64,000 nucleotides of DNA from Microthyrium microscopicum. Taxonomy: Eukaryota; Ascomycota; Dothideomycetes; Microthyriales; Microthyriaceae. The stretch lies in assembly GCA_010405405.1 (NCBI GenBank), contig MU004235.1, positions 2,116,426 to 2,180,425 on the forward strand. The letters run 5' to 3'. Positions 1 to 10,016 of the stretch are shown here, piece after piece. Both the position numbers and the translations under genes were made by a program. A model generated the notes under the pieces. The model was not told where the DNA came from. It ran no database searches and worked only from the letters and a program-made list of their open reading frames with translations. How positions within the stretch are numbered: position 1 is the stretch's first letter; each line of letters starts with the position of its first letter.

Positions 1-140
1 GATGGGCCACACCGTGGTTGATGGGAACGCGCCATTTATTTTGTCGACCCATTGTCTACCTTATTTTGATGATCGTTGATTCTCATGTAGTCCTGATTTG
101 GCTTAACTCAACGCTAGCCACTTTAGGTTAGAGCCTACCA

Positions 141-153
141 GAACATTCGAGAA
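141..153 (+). promoter_or_regulatory. heat shock element (three perfect units)
   Basis: The sequence GAACATTCGAGAA is a perfect GAAnnTTCnnGAA array, the binding site of a heat shock factor (Hsf1) trimer. It lies about 345 bp before the start of the small heat shock gene. A two-unit element (TTCTGGAA) sits at 321-328, just before the TATA box. Both fit a heat-inducible promoter. Only the sequence match is seen; binding is inferred. Confidence 0.7.
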
Positions 154-344
154 GAGACGAGAAGACTCTGGATTTTACTGGTCGATAATTAGCAAGCAAC
201 AAGGCTCCATTTCAGCCTTTTTACATATCAAGATCAAACATTGGCCACCAAATAGCACCATATAGCTCCTTCCAGCAACGTCTCGCGTAAGCTGTTTGCC
301 TAATCACTGCTTCCACTCCATTCTGGAATCCTAGTACCATCATG

Positions 345-351
345 TATAAAA
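345..351 (+). promoter_or_regulatory. TATA box of the small heat shock gene
   Basis: TATAAAA lies 136 bp before the ATG at 487 and just after the two-unit heat shock element at 321-328. This order (heat shock elements, TATA box, roughly 100 nt leader) is typical of strongly induced stress genes. Confidence 0.6.
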
Positions 352-486
352 CCATATCTTCACTCTCTCCAAGAACATTTCCCTTCCTCATTACAACATA
401 CTCATACCACTCCAGACTCAAGTCCACTCTTCACCATACCACGCCTCATTTCAAACCACAAAATATCTCCACCAAATACCATTAAC

Positions 487-1092
487 ATGTCTATCTTCTT
501 CCCACGCTTCCAGCAAGAACTCTCCCCAATCTTCCGTCTAGCCGACGAGATTGACCGTTGCTCTCGCCAGCAATCACCCGCACCAAGCCGTCGTGCCGCC
601 GTCCCACGCTTCGACGTCAAAGAGACCCAAGAAGCTTACGAGCTTACCGGCGAACTTCCCGGCATTGAGCAAGAAGCCGTCTCCATCGAATGGTCCGACT
701 TTACCACACTCAGCATCAAAGGCCATACCGCCGAGTCCTCCAGCACTACCAACTCCGCCACTGAGACTGAGGCAGAAGTATCCGACAACGCATCCACCAC
801 ATCGGAAGATAGCACGAGCTACCACGCACCTACTGTTGAAGACGAAGGCGCAGACGAGAAGACTACCACTGCTGTAGCCGAGCCAGCCACACCAGCCGAG
901 ACTGTTAAGGCAGAAGCACCAAAGCCAAAGGTCTGGATCAACGAGCGCTATTATGGTAGCTTCCACCGCACATTCAAGTTCCCTCAACGTGTCGAGCAAG
1001 ACGAGGTCAAGGCGAGTTTGAAGAACGGTGTTTTGAGCATTGTTGTGCCCAAGAGCAAGGCTCGGGAGCCTCGCAAGATCAGCATTGCATGA
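487..1092 (+). CDS. small heat shock protein, Hsp20/Hsp30 family
   Basis: An intronless 201-residue ATP-independent chaperone that should hold unfolding proteins in the cytosol. The alpha-crystallin domain starts near residue 37 (RFDVKETQEAYELTGELPG) and ends with the conserved strand NGVLSIVVPK close to the C-terminus. The two halves are separated by an acidic Ser/Thr/Glu-rich insert of about 65 residues (roughly 80-147), after which the fold resumes with WINERYYGSFHRTFKFP. Such a charged insert is known in fungal Hsp30 proteins. The family's first strands and the motif near the end are both present, so it looks whole. The start is the first ATG after a TATA box with heat shock elements upstream. 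It is convergent with RPB11. Family certain; which Hsp30 paralogue is unknown. Confidence 0.92.
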   Translation: MSIFFPRFQQELSPIFRLADEIDRCSRQQSPAPSRRAAVPRFDVKETQEAYELTGELPGIEQEAVSIEWSDFTTLSIKGHTAESSSTTNSATETEAEVSDNASTTSEDSTSYHAPTVEDEGADEKTTTAVAEPATPAETVKAEAPKPKVWINERYYGSFHRTFKFPQRVEQDEVKASLKNGVLSIVVPKSKAREPRKISIA

Positions 1093-1589
1093 TCAACTAG
1101 CAGCACAATGAGCTTTGAACTACATTGCATTGCATGAGCATGGCTAGGAGTTTGGGGCAGCTTTGTTTGGTTACTGGACAGTCTTTAGAAATACCTAATG
1201 AATAGAAACTTGCAACATATATCTTTCTCACATAAACATCTGTGATAATTGCTTTGTGACATTGTAAAGCCTACTTGCAGCCTTCATAGTTTAAACTGAT
1301 GTGATGGCTTACACTGGGCATAGCCTATATAGTGGCGTTTGTCGCCAGCCAAAAGTGTGTTGAGCATTCGCACTATGGCAGCCTTTCTAAACTATATTTC
1401 TGTTCCCATACCCCTCGTGTCTGATGAAAATGCCCTTTGCGATCAGATGCTGCATAATTCCATGATTTCCGGGAAGCCCATGAACCTCAGCGCAATGTCA
1501 TCCTGCCGCTCAGTGCCTAAACAAAGCCTTGCAATACGATGAGCACCAACATACCCATGCTTCAATGAGTAGCGCAATTGATCAATTCC

Positions 1590-2584
1590 TCAAACCCCAT
1601 TACTCTCGCCTCCCCGAGCAATCTTGAACAACTCCATTTCCTTGGTGAACTCTCGACTCACTTTATCCAACGTCGTAATGATATCAGAACAACACCGAAC
1701 CACGGCATCCTTTGGTGAGATCCCACCGTCCGTACCGACGCGCAGGATGAAGAGCGGCTTGAGCGGATGTTCGACTTTGTAGGCGGCGAAAGTGACGTCC
1801 TTGTATTTGTGCAGATGTGCAGTCAGGAGGTTGCCAAGCGTGTGGTCCTCTCTATTGAAAGTGAAGACTGCTGTATTGGGAACACCTGTAGGTGATTAGA
1901 AGAGAAATTTACAAGGAGATGTGTATGTGTGTGGAGGGAGTAGGGAGAGGTGAGAGAGTGATAAGGGAGGCTTACGGGTATCCATTTTCACTTCGACCTT
2001 GTCTTGGCCCTCATCAAGGAGGAAGAGTTCGTGTCTATCTTGCTGGTTAGATTCTGCGAAATCAGAGTGCTTTTCATGTTGCGCAAGTTTGTTAGTCTCC
2101 ATCCATGTGGACGAGTGCCAGCGGCGTTGAGGAATTGGGCGAGGCATGGTGGTTGATTTGGTGCGCGAGTGAGCGAGTGACTGGGGGATCTCAAGATATG
2201 AAAGGTCGGAGTACTAGATCGGGGACTTGGAGTTTGTGCGTTGCTTTTGAAAGAATTGCGCATGTGGGGTGGAAATCTGCCGACGCACTCTATCTAGAAG
2301 AGTAAGATGTAATGAGGTGCTGCGGTAGTTTTGGGTCGCTCCTTCCTTCTGAGTATGGCCCCACTCATTTGATGTTGAAATAATGGCAGGTGCGGCCAGT
2401 CCCAACTCCAGAATTTCGATGGTTCGTTCCAAGCTCTTTCTTTGTTTCAGAATGCAGTAGAGTACTTTGCGGTATCCAGCCAGCAACAACGCCATCATGG
2501 TGCCAGTATTCAAATGGGAATCGAGTATCGCGGTGACAACAAAGAAACGACATATTGGACTTACCGAGGTGGAGCGTTAGACAT
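1590..2584 (-). CDS. RPB11: RNA polymerase II subunit RPB11
   Basis: Small Pol II core subunit that pairs with RPB3 to seed enzyme assembly. The last exon (1885-1590) reads VPNTAVFTFNREDHTLGNLL and then AAYKVEHPLKPLFILRV, the RPB11 signature, and ends at TGA 1592-1590. A 90-nt intron (1975-1886, GTAAGC donor, CACCTACAG acceptor) joins it to an exon ending at 1976 that encodes DRHELFLLDEGQDKVEVKMDT. The probable first exon is 2584-2565 (MSNAPPR, followed by GTAAGT), matching the usual MNAPP start of the family. The joint to the next exon near 2051 is one base out of phase with canonical GT-AG borders, so the 5' end is not settled. A fallback start is the in-frame ATG at 2102. Intron phases elsewhere are clean. 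The family call is firm; the 5' model is not. Confidence 0.85.
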
Positions 2585-3503
2585 GTTTAACCCCTATGAG
2601 TTGATACGAAATATGAGATGAACTGGATATCCAAACGGCGATTCGACGCCCAGGTTGATTGATGTTTTGCGCGGTAAATCTAGATGCAAGATATCAGGCG
2701 AAGGAGATGTAGTTGAGCAACGAGTAGCGTCTGGTGGGGAGGCGAAAAGCAGCGAATATGCCCAAAGGCCAGAAAGAGAGCAGCGGTAAAAGAGGATGAT
2801 GAGGTAAGGATCGGGTGAAGATATAAATGTAAGATGAATATTGCCAGTGAATGTAATAGTGAAGGAGAACTCTCGCGTGGCTTGGTAGTCACTGCTGACC
2901 TCAGGATTCGGAATGCGCGTTTAACGCGGCTGCGCCACGCGAACATGACTTCCACTTCTCATTGGTCAGTTGATGTTGAATTTCTATCAGTTACAGTAAC
3001 GTTGTCTCTGACTCTATTTACGGAATACCATAGATTGAACTCACAGTTTGATATTTGAGTCTTATTTTCAATTGGTGAAGTAGTTTGAGAATGGTTTCTC
3101 TTAGATAGCGAGCCCAGTTTTTGGTAGTCAATACCTAATGCTATCATCGCCAAGACAGAATATACAGTAGCTTCTAGATTCTAACTCTCGCGCGGATGTT
3201 TTCCTCGTTGCACGCAACTTGTCTCAGAATTCCTCATTTCATGCAGTATATGGTGGGTGAATCTTATGTCAAGCTACTCCTTTCCCTCTGCCACACAGCG
3301 CATGCTATGCGACGATGACGACCACTTATCGTTAACCTTACGCGTAACGAAGACAACTTTGCATGAATCAAATTGAACGCCATTGTGACATTTGATATTT
3401 TCTGGGAGAATGGCAGCCTCTGACATCGTCCATATCCCGGAGCCCCAGTTTTCTCGATGAATCGGCATAAAGTTTGGCGTCAATGTCAGGCCACAACATG
3501 GGA
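2585..3503. other. intergenic stretch between RPB11 and LSM5
   Basis: No convincing gene on either strand. It should hold the promoter of RPB11 (minus strand) and the 3' end of LSM5 (minus strand). The only structure seen is a cluster of inverted repeats at 2873-2942, listed separately. Confidence 0.5.
2873..2942. repeat. 9-bp inverted repeat enclosing smaller palindromes
   Basis: TCGCGTGGC at 2873-2881 is matched exactly by its reverse complement GCCACGCGA at 2934-2942. Between the arms are three shorter palindromes: GTCA-CTGC-TGAC, ATTCGGAAT and GCGTTTAACGC. The block lies about 290 bp upstream of the RPB11 start. It could fold as a small cloverleaf-like RNA or serve as protein sites in the RPB11 promoter. 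A tRNA was considered and rejected because no B box is present. Confidence 0.35.
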
Positions 3504-4013
3504 TCATGTATCTCCCAATGGGCCATCACCACCTGGTACAAGCTGGTATTATGTTAACAGATGTTGGAAACAGAAGTGGGAATTAATTACCATGCAAATA
3601 TTGTTTCCGTTCAATAAGATCTTTGGTAGTTTTGTTTGACCTCCTGTAAAGTCGCTGATAGAAAGGTTAGGAGATTTTAGAAAGAGCAGTATCAAGATCT
3701 GTCGCTCACAATTCTGTCACATCCTCAAGGACCATGTCTGTGAAATGATTAATTAGCTTTGCTTGAGTGCTGCCTCGCTGCCTTGGGAAAAACTTACTGA
3801 CGTAGTCGTCAAAGCCGAGAAGCGTGCCGGTAAACTCTACCAATAGTGTCAGACAGCATCATGAGTTTGGTATATGGGTAAGTATACCTTTTTCACCTTT
3901 CATTATAACCCATATTCTCGATCCAACGCATTTGTCGATGAGTTCTGCATTCGTCAGTAGGGATTACAAGCTTCGGACAGGTACCAACCAAGAGGAAGAA
4001 GCTGAGAAGCCAT
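3504..4013 (-). CDS. LSM5: U6 snRNA-associated Sm-like protein LSm5
   Basis: Member of the Lsm1-7 and Lsm2-8 rings, which bind decaying mRNA and the 3' end of U6 snRNA. Rebuilt from six short exons: 4013-3989 (MASQLLPL), 3944 onward ([19 protein letters not shown]), then [41 protein letters not shown] and finally [12 protein letters not shown] with TGA at 3506-3504. Sm1 and Sm2 motifs are complete and the joined protein is about 83 residues, the normal size. All five introns have GT donors and AG acceptors and are about 40-80 nt. Because each exon is short, no long open frame marks the gene. It is divergent from the exonuclease gene. Exon borders were read by eye. Confidence 0.9.
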
Positions 4014-4662
4014 GATATCCAGTAGCTTCAGTATACCGGTGGCTGTAGCCTGGAAGATGGTGTTCTAGACTTTGCAAGAAGTTGGTTATTGGCGATCCGA
4101 GATTTGTTGTGGTCGCATTTGTTGCAAAAGCGACGTTGGAGCCTGAGTAGGCGCGCGCTTAAAGGAGGCAAATGCGAGGATCTGCGTGCACCTAGCCCCT
4201 TCCAAGGTTAGCGCCAACATTGAACTTTTGGTCCTCCAAACCTCCACTTCAATGTTCACCATTTCCCTTCTGCGATTGATCATACACGCCAAATATCCGG
4301 ACACGGTTCCATTCTTTCCTTTTAGTTGCTGTTGCCTGCGCTTATCTAGGACAATCCCCTTCCTTCATTCGAAACTATTATAGGGACATGGATTGCCATG
4401 CATCCTCATCGGCGCGTTTTGACTTCAGGATCACTTCCTCGAGTTCTGAAATATCAGGGGAGCCAGGCATTTCATGACGCTGCTAACATGGACAGATCTT
4501 AGTACGTAGTGGTTCTTTCCATTCAGTTACACGCTGACCATTCATAGCAGTTCCAAGTGCTGGGACTGTAGCATACCAATTGTATTCTCCGCGCCTCCAG
4601 ACTCATCGACTCCCGCGACTTCTCTAGTCGACCACCCACAACCCAAAACATGGTCGCCCTCC
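4014..4662. promoter_or_regulatory. divergent promoter region, LSM5 / exonuclease
   Basis: A 649-bp stretch between two divergent starts with no gene of its own. The frame of the downstream exonuclease stays open for some distance upstream of its ATG without another ATG, so a short untranslated or extra exon cannot be excluded. No TATA box or repeat stands out. Confidence 0.45.
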
Positions 4663-7600
4663 ATGCCAATTATCTTTGCAGATGCTATTAGCGCCCCTGC
4701 ATCTTCTTTCTCCACTGATCGCTGGGATCCATGTCCACCATTAGAAAGTCATTTCGGTCTCCGGACCAAACGTCCTATAGCGCACTCTCCGCCTGCCCCA
4801 TTATCCCCGCAAATGCAAAAACGATTCATCGGTATAACACCATCCCCGGACGAAGCGACGTCGCGACTGTTATACGAGAGGCGACTTGCGGGAAATCAAA
4901 GAAAGGCTGAAGAAAGCTTTCGGAAAGAAGAAGCAAAAGAAAGGGAGAGACTACGGCGCATAAGAACGGCTGAGAGAGTTAGAATTATGGAAATGGAGAA
5001 ACACAAGGTGAAGTCAAGCTTCAAGCACCAAGAGGATGAGAAAAAGTTCGAGTTGGATATGGATAGACTTGTGACTGCCGAGACGCACGAAGAAAGGAGG
5101 AAAGAGGTATTGGAAGATCAGAGGAGACAGCGTCATGAAGCACGAATCCGGATGAATGAGCTTCTGCAAGATCGGAAGAGAGAGCTTCATGCAGCACGAA
5201 ACCGAATGAACGAGCTCTCCAACCATTACGCTCCCTTGTTCTTGGAAGTGGTCAACAAATATCAATACCCGAAGCTTATACTCTTGTTCAAAAAGCTCAG
5301 TAGCAAGTTTCGACAAATTGATCTTGTCATCAAGTTACGACGACTTGGGAAGCGAACCATGAAATCTAAATCGAACCTCAAAGCCGCTGACTTGGAATTG
5401 AACGATATCAAATTTAAAAAGAAGCATCGTCCGATCTATGTCGCCACTTTGCAAACCGAAAACCTGGAAACACAAATTCGGGCTATATTTTCTTCCATTG
5501 AAAAACAGTCTACTGAGCGCAGAATTTTTCTCTCGGCTATGCGTCATGCATACCTCACATGGGTAGACGATGCAGAAATCCTGGAGCGTGCCATTGAGGA
5601 TATCAGAAACGACTTGGAAGGGATAAAACTGGATCTAATTCAAGCCCGTGACCAGGGATATTTCGACTTCAAAATCCTTCTAAGAACAATTTTCGGTAGT
5701 TACATGCGGATGGAGAAGCAAATTCAGGACTCATTGCAATCTGTCATAGAAGAATTGGAGAGGAGGAATGACCCTCATTCTCCGGAGTTAATGCACGTCT
5801 CCAAATTACAGGAAGAATACATGATGAAGAATTACTTACAATCTGTGAGCGAGCAACTACACGCAATTCGGAAAGCTTACCGACTACGCGTTACGGCCGA
5901 TTATACGAATCCATCTGGACGACTTCTACCATTGAAAACATTCGTATCCAACATTGGGGCTTTGTTCCCTGATCGCTATCACGAATACTGGGCACAGTGG
6001 ACACCATCAACTCTTGATCCTTCCGTCTGGGCTAAAGCATTTGCTGTCGTGATGCAAACGGAATACATAATGGTAGTCGTTGAAGCCATGTATCATCTCT
6101 TCTGCCCACAGAGAAATGCTTTTCAAAACTCTAAAGCGCTTTCCCATGGTAAAGTAAGGCTAAATCGTGCCTTGCTCGAGTTCAAACTTGCTGATTGTTC
6201 CTCCAAATACTGGGCCACGCTTGACAATTGGGAAATGAAATACAACGAGGGTTTTGCGAGGTTATTTGACGATATTCGGTCCTTTGATCGCTGCTTACCT
6301 AGCAAAGTCCCTGACTATGCTACACGAAGGACAATCTTCCTTCTAAAGTGCCATTCTTCTATCCTTTACACGTCAGCTACAGCAGCGAAGAAGAACTTGA
6401 GAATCGATACCAATTTAGTCGGAAGTGTACTTAATCGGGCTTTGCTTTTATCGACCGAAGACTACTTTGGCTTTCTCCGAGCCGTGCAAGAGGAAAGGAA
6501 AGAGTTGGAGCGATTCGCAACCCATGGACAAGATTATTCTAAACTGGACTTTCATAGAGAGACTCAGTATGCTCTTCTTGACGCAGAACGCGTAGAAGCC
6601 TACTTTTCAACGCCGGGGAGTTTTGAAGACCATTGGACGACCCTTGAATCGCGAGGAGATGAGCCCAAACAACCATATCTCTCTATCATGAGACGTTTGC
6701 ATCCAGAAATCTCCAAAAGCCTCAGAAGAAGACGCCAAACTGTCTTTACACCTACACGTAGCATAAAGGTGTCTTTATCCCCCGAAAGCGATGAATGGGA
6801 TTATTCATGCTCTACCCTATCATTCAGAGGAACATATTCAAGTAGAACGCCTGGTGCCTCTGAACTCATCACAAAACTTTCTTTAGTACAGCCCTCTGAG
6901 CTTGTGAGGCCAACACGCAGCTCTTCCGCTCGTTTCGAATCTCTCAGAACAGCAATCAAAATTGCTTCAAGAAACTTAACGCCGGGCAGACCCTTGAACC
7001 CCGTTGTACAAAGTTTAGATCTACCAGAAAGTGGAGCTTCCCAAGGCAGACGCAAAATCGGCCGTGCCACTGTCCAGTCAACTCGCAATTCTCATGCAAA
7101 GATCAAAGATACTACACGTGGCGAGCAGCCTGTCAGTATAGAAACATCTTCACTTAACAATCTGACACAACTTGTCTCTCGAATGAAAAAGCAATTTAGT
7201 TATGGCGCGGGAATCACTCGTGGGGAAGGCTCTCATGCAAAAGATACTGGACGCACCAATCAGCCCGCCCGCTCAGGACCATGGACAATTAGCAAGACGC
7301 CGCAATATGCGTCCCCAATCACTAAAGTACAAAAAATCAGTATCCGCCGCAAAGTTACCAATGGGGGAAATTTCCCTGTGCATGCTATATCAACAACCAA
7401 AGGACGTAGCAATCAGCACGTAAATCCAACTTCCAAGGCAAAGCTGAACATTATTCGACACTCTAAAAGATCATTTTCCACAATGGTCTCAGAACAGCAG
7501 AGACTTGGGGATTCCAGAGGTCCGATTACCAATCAAGTCCTGGGTTTTGCATCCCACAAAAAAGTCTCGCGTATCAGAACACAACTCCATACATCGCAGT

Positions 7601-9033
7601 CTGGAGCCCAATACAATGATGATGGTCAAGGAGATGCGGTCGCTGGTTCTCATTTACAGGATGAATCGACCCAACGCTCAGGAATAGAGGAATCCGATGG
7701 CCAAGAACAAGTTGATATTGACGAGTTTGGCTTCCACATCTCTGGAGTTCGACTCAAAGCACAACTAGAGAAGAGCAAAGACACTACTCCTTCCTTCTCG
7801 TATACACTGTACGAGAACGATGATGGCCAACCAGTAAAGCTTCACTATTGCACAAGTTATCAAATGTCGGAACGTGTTTCTGAATACTTCGTTGGTGAAG
7901 AGATTCTGGGATTCGATCTTGAATGGTACCCAAACGCAAATGCCAAAATGAGCTGGAAAGAAAATGTTTCATTGATACAAATTGCCTCGCCATCGCGTAT
8001 TGCTCTATTTCACATCGCCCTACACAAGGGCACTACTCCGGAGGCCGTCATACCTGCCACCCTTCGACAAATATTGGAATCGTCCAATGTCATCAAGACA
8101 GGCGTTGCCATTCCAAGCGACTGCACACGATTCAGCAAATGGCTCAATATTGATATTCGTGGACAGATGGAACTGAGTCATTTCCACAATCAACTCATAA
8201 ATCGCCGTGCTGCCAACAAGGCTGTATCAAAGGGCTTGATTAGCTTGGCAAACCTAGCAAAAGAGTATTTGCAAATGCCATTACAAAAGGGCGAGGTCCG
8301 GGTATCCAATTGGCATAAGGCACTCAACTACGAGCAAAGCATATATGCTGCAAATGATGCATATGCATCTTTGTGTCTTTTCTTTGAACTGGACCAAAGG
8401 CGCAAAGCCTTGGATAATCCGCCTGCTCGGCCTGGATTAGCAGAATTGAAACTACCCATAGAACCTTATACACCAGCCAAGGCAGAAGAGAGCGAAGAAG
8501 AAAGCGACTCTGATGTATCTATAGATCTTGACGATTCCAATTGTGAGGTATCAGCAGCTGAACTTGAAAACAGCGATATGGAAAGCTCAACCTCCAGCAT
8601 ACCCGACTTCCTGGATGCGGATTACAGCTCCCCCTCTTCTCCGCTCGATCCCGACATTGACAATGGTCGGCACACTACATCCGTTGATCCCTCTCCTACC
8701 CTCCTCTCAGCTTCTTCGCCAAACGAACTCGCGCGCATGGCAGCAGCAATTACCTGGCTTAACACGTATACCTCCTCTCTCCCCAATTCACGACCGTTGC
8801 GCGTTAGCCACCAGAATATGCATTCATACTTTGCATGGCACCATCAAGGTCAGACTCTAGAAAGCATTACTGCGAGTACAGCGCGGTCGGACTCGTCCAT
8901 GCTCACGGCGATTGATATTCTGGAGGCGCTGCGTCTGGAAAAGTTGCCATTTGAGCACTCAAACGCAAAAGAAGTGCTGATGGCCGTACCACGCGAGATT
9001 CGTGGGCGATATCATGTGTTGGGTATCATGTAG
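4663..9033 (+). CDS. large DEDDy 3'-5' exonuclease-domain protein
   Basis: A single-exon 1456-residue protein. Residues about 60-190 are rich in Lys, Glu and Arg and look like a long helix or coiled coil (RKEEAKERERLRRIR). Residues 190-680 are mostly helical with no family I recognise, and 700-1030 are basic and low-complexity. A WRN-like 3'-5' exonuclease domain spans about 1040-1265: Exo I FDLEW with D1085 and E1087, Exo II IPSDCTRF with D1153, Exo III YAAND with Y1228 and D1232. All four acidic residues and the tyrosine are there, so it should be active. After an acidic linker, residues about 1385-1450 (WHHQGQTLESIT then ILEALRLEKLPF) resemble the helix-turn-helix at the end of RecQ-type helicases. 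A DNA or RNA repair/processing role is inferred. The start is the first ATG of the frame. Confidence 0.8.
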   Translation: MPIIFADAISAPASSFSTDRWDPCPPLESHFGLRTKRPIAHSPPAPLSPQMQKRFIGITPSPDEATSRLLYERRLAGNQRKAEESFRKEEAKERERLRRIRTAERVRIMEMEKHKVKSSFKHQEDEKKFELDMDRLVTAETHEERRKEVLEDQRRQRHEARIRMNELLQDRKRELHAARNRMNELSNHYAPLFLEVVNKYQYPKLILLFKKLSSKFRQIDLVIKLRRLGKRTMKSKSNLKAADLELNDIKFKKKHRPIYVATLQTENLETQIRAIFSSIEKQSTERRIFLSAMRHAYLTWVDDAEILERAIEDIRNDLEGIKLDLIQARDQGYFDFKILLRTIFGSYMRMEKQIQDSLQSVIEELERRNDPHSPELMHVSKLQEEYMMKNYLQSVSEQLHAIRKAYRLRVTADYTNPSGRLLPLKTFVSNIGALFPDRYHEYWAQWTPSTLDPSVWAKAFAVVMQTEYIMVVVEAMYHLFCPQRNAFQNSKALSHGKVRLNRALLEFKLADCSSKYWATLDNWEMKYNEGFARLFDDIRSFDRCLPSKVPDYATRRTIFLLKCHSSILYTSATAAKKNLRIDTNLVGSVLNRALLLSTEDYFGFLRAVQEERKELERFATHGQDYSKLDFHRETQYALLDAERVEAYFSTPGSFEDHWTTLESRGDEPKQPYLSIMRRLHPEISKSLRRRRQTVFTPTRSIKVSLSPESDEWDYSCSTLSFRGTYSSRTPGASELITKLSLVQPSELVRPTRSSSARFESLRTAIKIASRNLTPGRPLNPVVQSLDLPESGASQGRRKIGRATVQSTRNSHAKIKDTTRGEQPVSIETSSLNNLTQLVSRMKKQFSYGAGITRGEGSHAKDTGRTNQPARSGPWTISKTPQYASPITKVQKISIRRKVTNGGNFPVHAISTTKGRSNQHVNPTSKAKLNIIRHSKRSFSTMVSEQQRLGDSRGPITNQVLGFASHKKVSRIRTQLHTSQSGAQYNDDGQGDAVAGSHLQDESTQRSGIEESDGQEQVDIDEFGFHISGVRLKAQLEKSKDTTPSFSYTLYENDDGQPVKLHYCTSYQMSERVSEYFVGEEILGFDLEWYPNANAKMSWKENVSLIQIASPSRIALFHIALHKGTTPEAVIPATLRQILESSNVIKTGVAIPSDCTRFSKWLNIDIRGQMELSHFHNQLINRRAANKAVSKGLISLANLAKEYLQMPLQKGEVRVSNWHKALNYEQSIYAANDAYASLCLFFELDQRRKALDNPPARPGLAELKLPIEPYTPAKAEESEEESDSDVSIDLDDSNCEVSAAELENSDMESSTSSIPDFLDADYSSPSSPLDPDIDNGRHTTSVDPSPTLLSASSPNELARMAAAITWLNTYTSSLPNSRPLRVSHQNMHSYFAWHHQGQTLESITASTARSDSSMLTAIDILEALRLEKLPFEHSNAKEVLMAVPREIRGRYHVLGIM

Positions 9034-10016
9034 ATATGGCGTTGGTGCACCTGATACACCAGAAAGTATGCACATGCTCAATAATGTTTCTGCGAACTAG
9101 CCGTTTCTCGGATGATAAATGATAATATTTCTCTACTTCAAATTTCTTGGTCGACTCGAGTTCAAATGATACCCTGTGAAGTGAAATCTGTACCGATGGT
9201 ATTGTGTCCTAAGAGATGTACTGGACTGACTTGACCCTATTTTGAAAATATAGTATTGACTATCCATGTCCACACTATATTAGCGGTTGCTATAAATATT
9301 TCATGCATTGTGCGCAGCAGGAAGATCTACAAACGCCTCGTCTAGAAGTCGGTTCTTAAGACGAATCCTTCCGAAGCTTCTTATTGGGCGTCCAAAAGCC
9401 TCTTTACCCAATCTAAGTCTGCTTGTGCGCCAAGCCTAGAGTTTACTACACGAAGCAGCCAATGAATCTTAACTTCAGCCGCGTTGGCGCCGTTGGCAAC
9501 TTGGCCTCTATTCTAACTTTTGGCGTCGGTCCTTCTGCCTACTGTGCCTCCATATCCTTGTTTCTAACAGCAAGTTATGGTTGGACTCTAGAAAAATGAA
9601 ACGAAAGGCGCATTTCCAACAACTGCGCAGAACCTGCAATTACACGGGGAATGTTGGTGGAATTGGGGCGGAGCCTGATGCAGCCTAAAAAATGGTCGAA
9701 AGGGACGATTACAGGGTTATTTCTGCCGTTGTTGGCTTGGAAGGAACACGATGACTGGCTCTAAAGAGATCAACTCCTGGCCATCCTGCATCGTGGTTAC
9801 ACACTAATATCTAGGATTGGTGGTGCTAGCAGCTCGAAAGGATTGGTGCTATGACTGTGCCTCTTTCGTGGCATCGTTGATGGCAATATATTTCGCTGAT
9901 TTATCCCTCAGGAACCTTTGATTTTATCATTCACTCGTTGTCTCCTAATACCCCTACATCAATTCAATCATCACCATATCATCAGCTTCCTCAAGTTACT
10001 TTAATAATCCACCATC
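9034..10016. other. intergenic stretch without a recognised gene
   Basis: No supported coding region on either strand. The last part, from about 9900, is a pyrimidine-rich and CATCA-rich leader typical of a fungal promoter and 5' untranslated region for the MARVEL gene. Confidence 0.5.

Noticed and set aside
574-999. 141-codon open frame antisense to the heat shock gene
   Set aside because: Shadow of the real gene; composition follows the opposite strand and no domain is visible.
2865-2945. tRNA gene on the minus strand (A-box-like TGGCGCAGCCG inside a 7-9 bp closing stem)
   Set aside because: No B box (GGTTCRANNCC) and no proper T arm; kept only as an inverted-repeat cluster.
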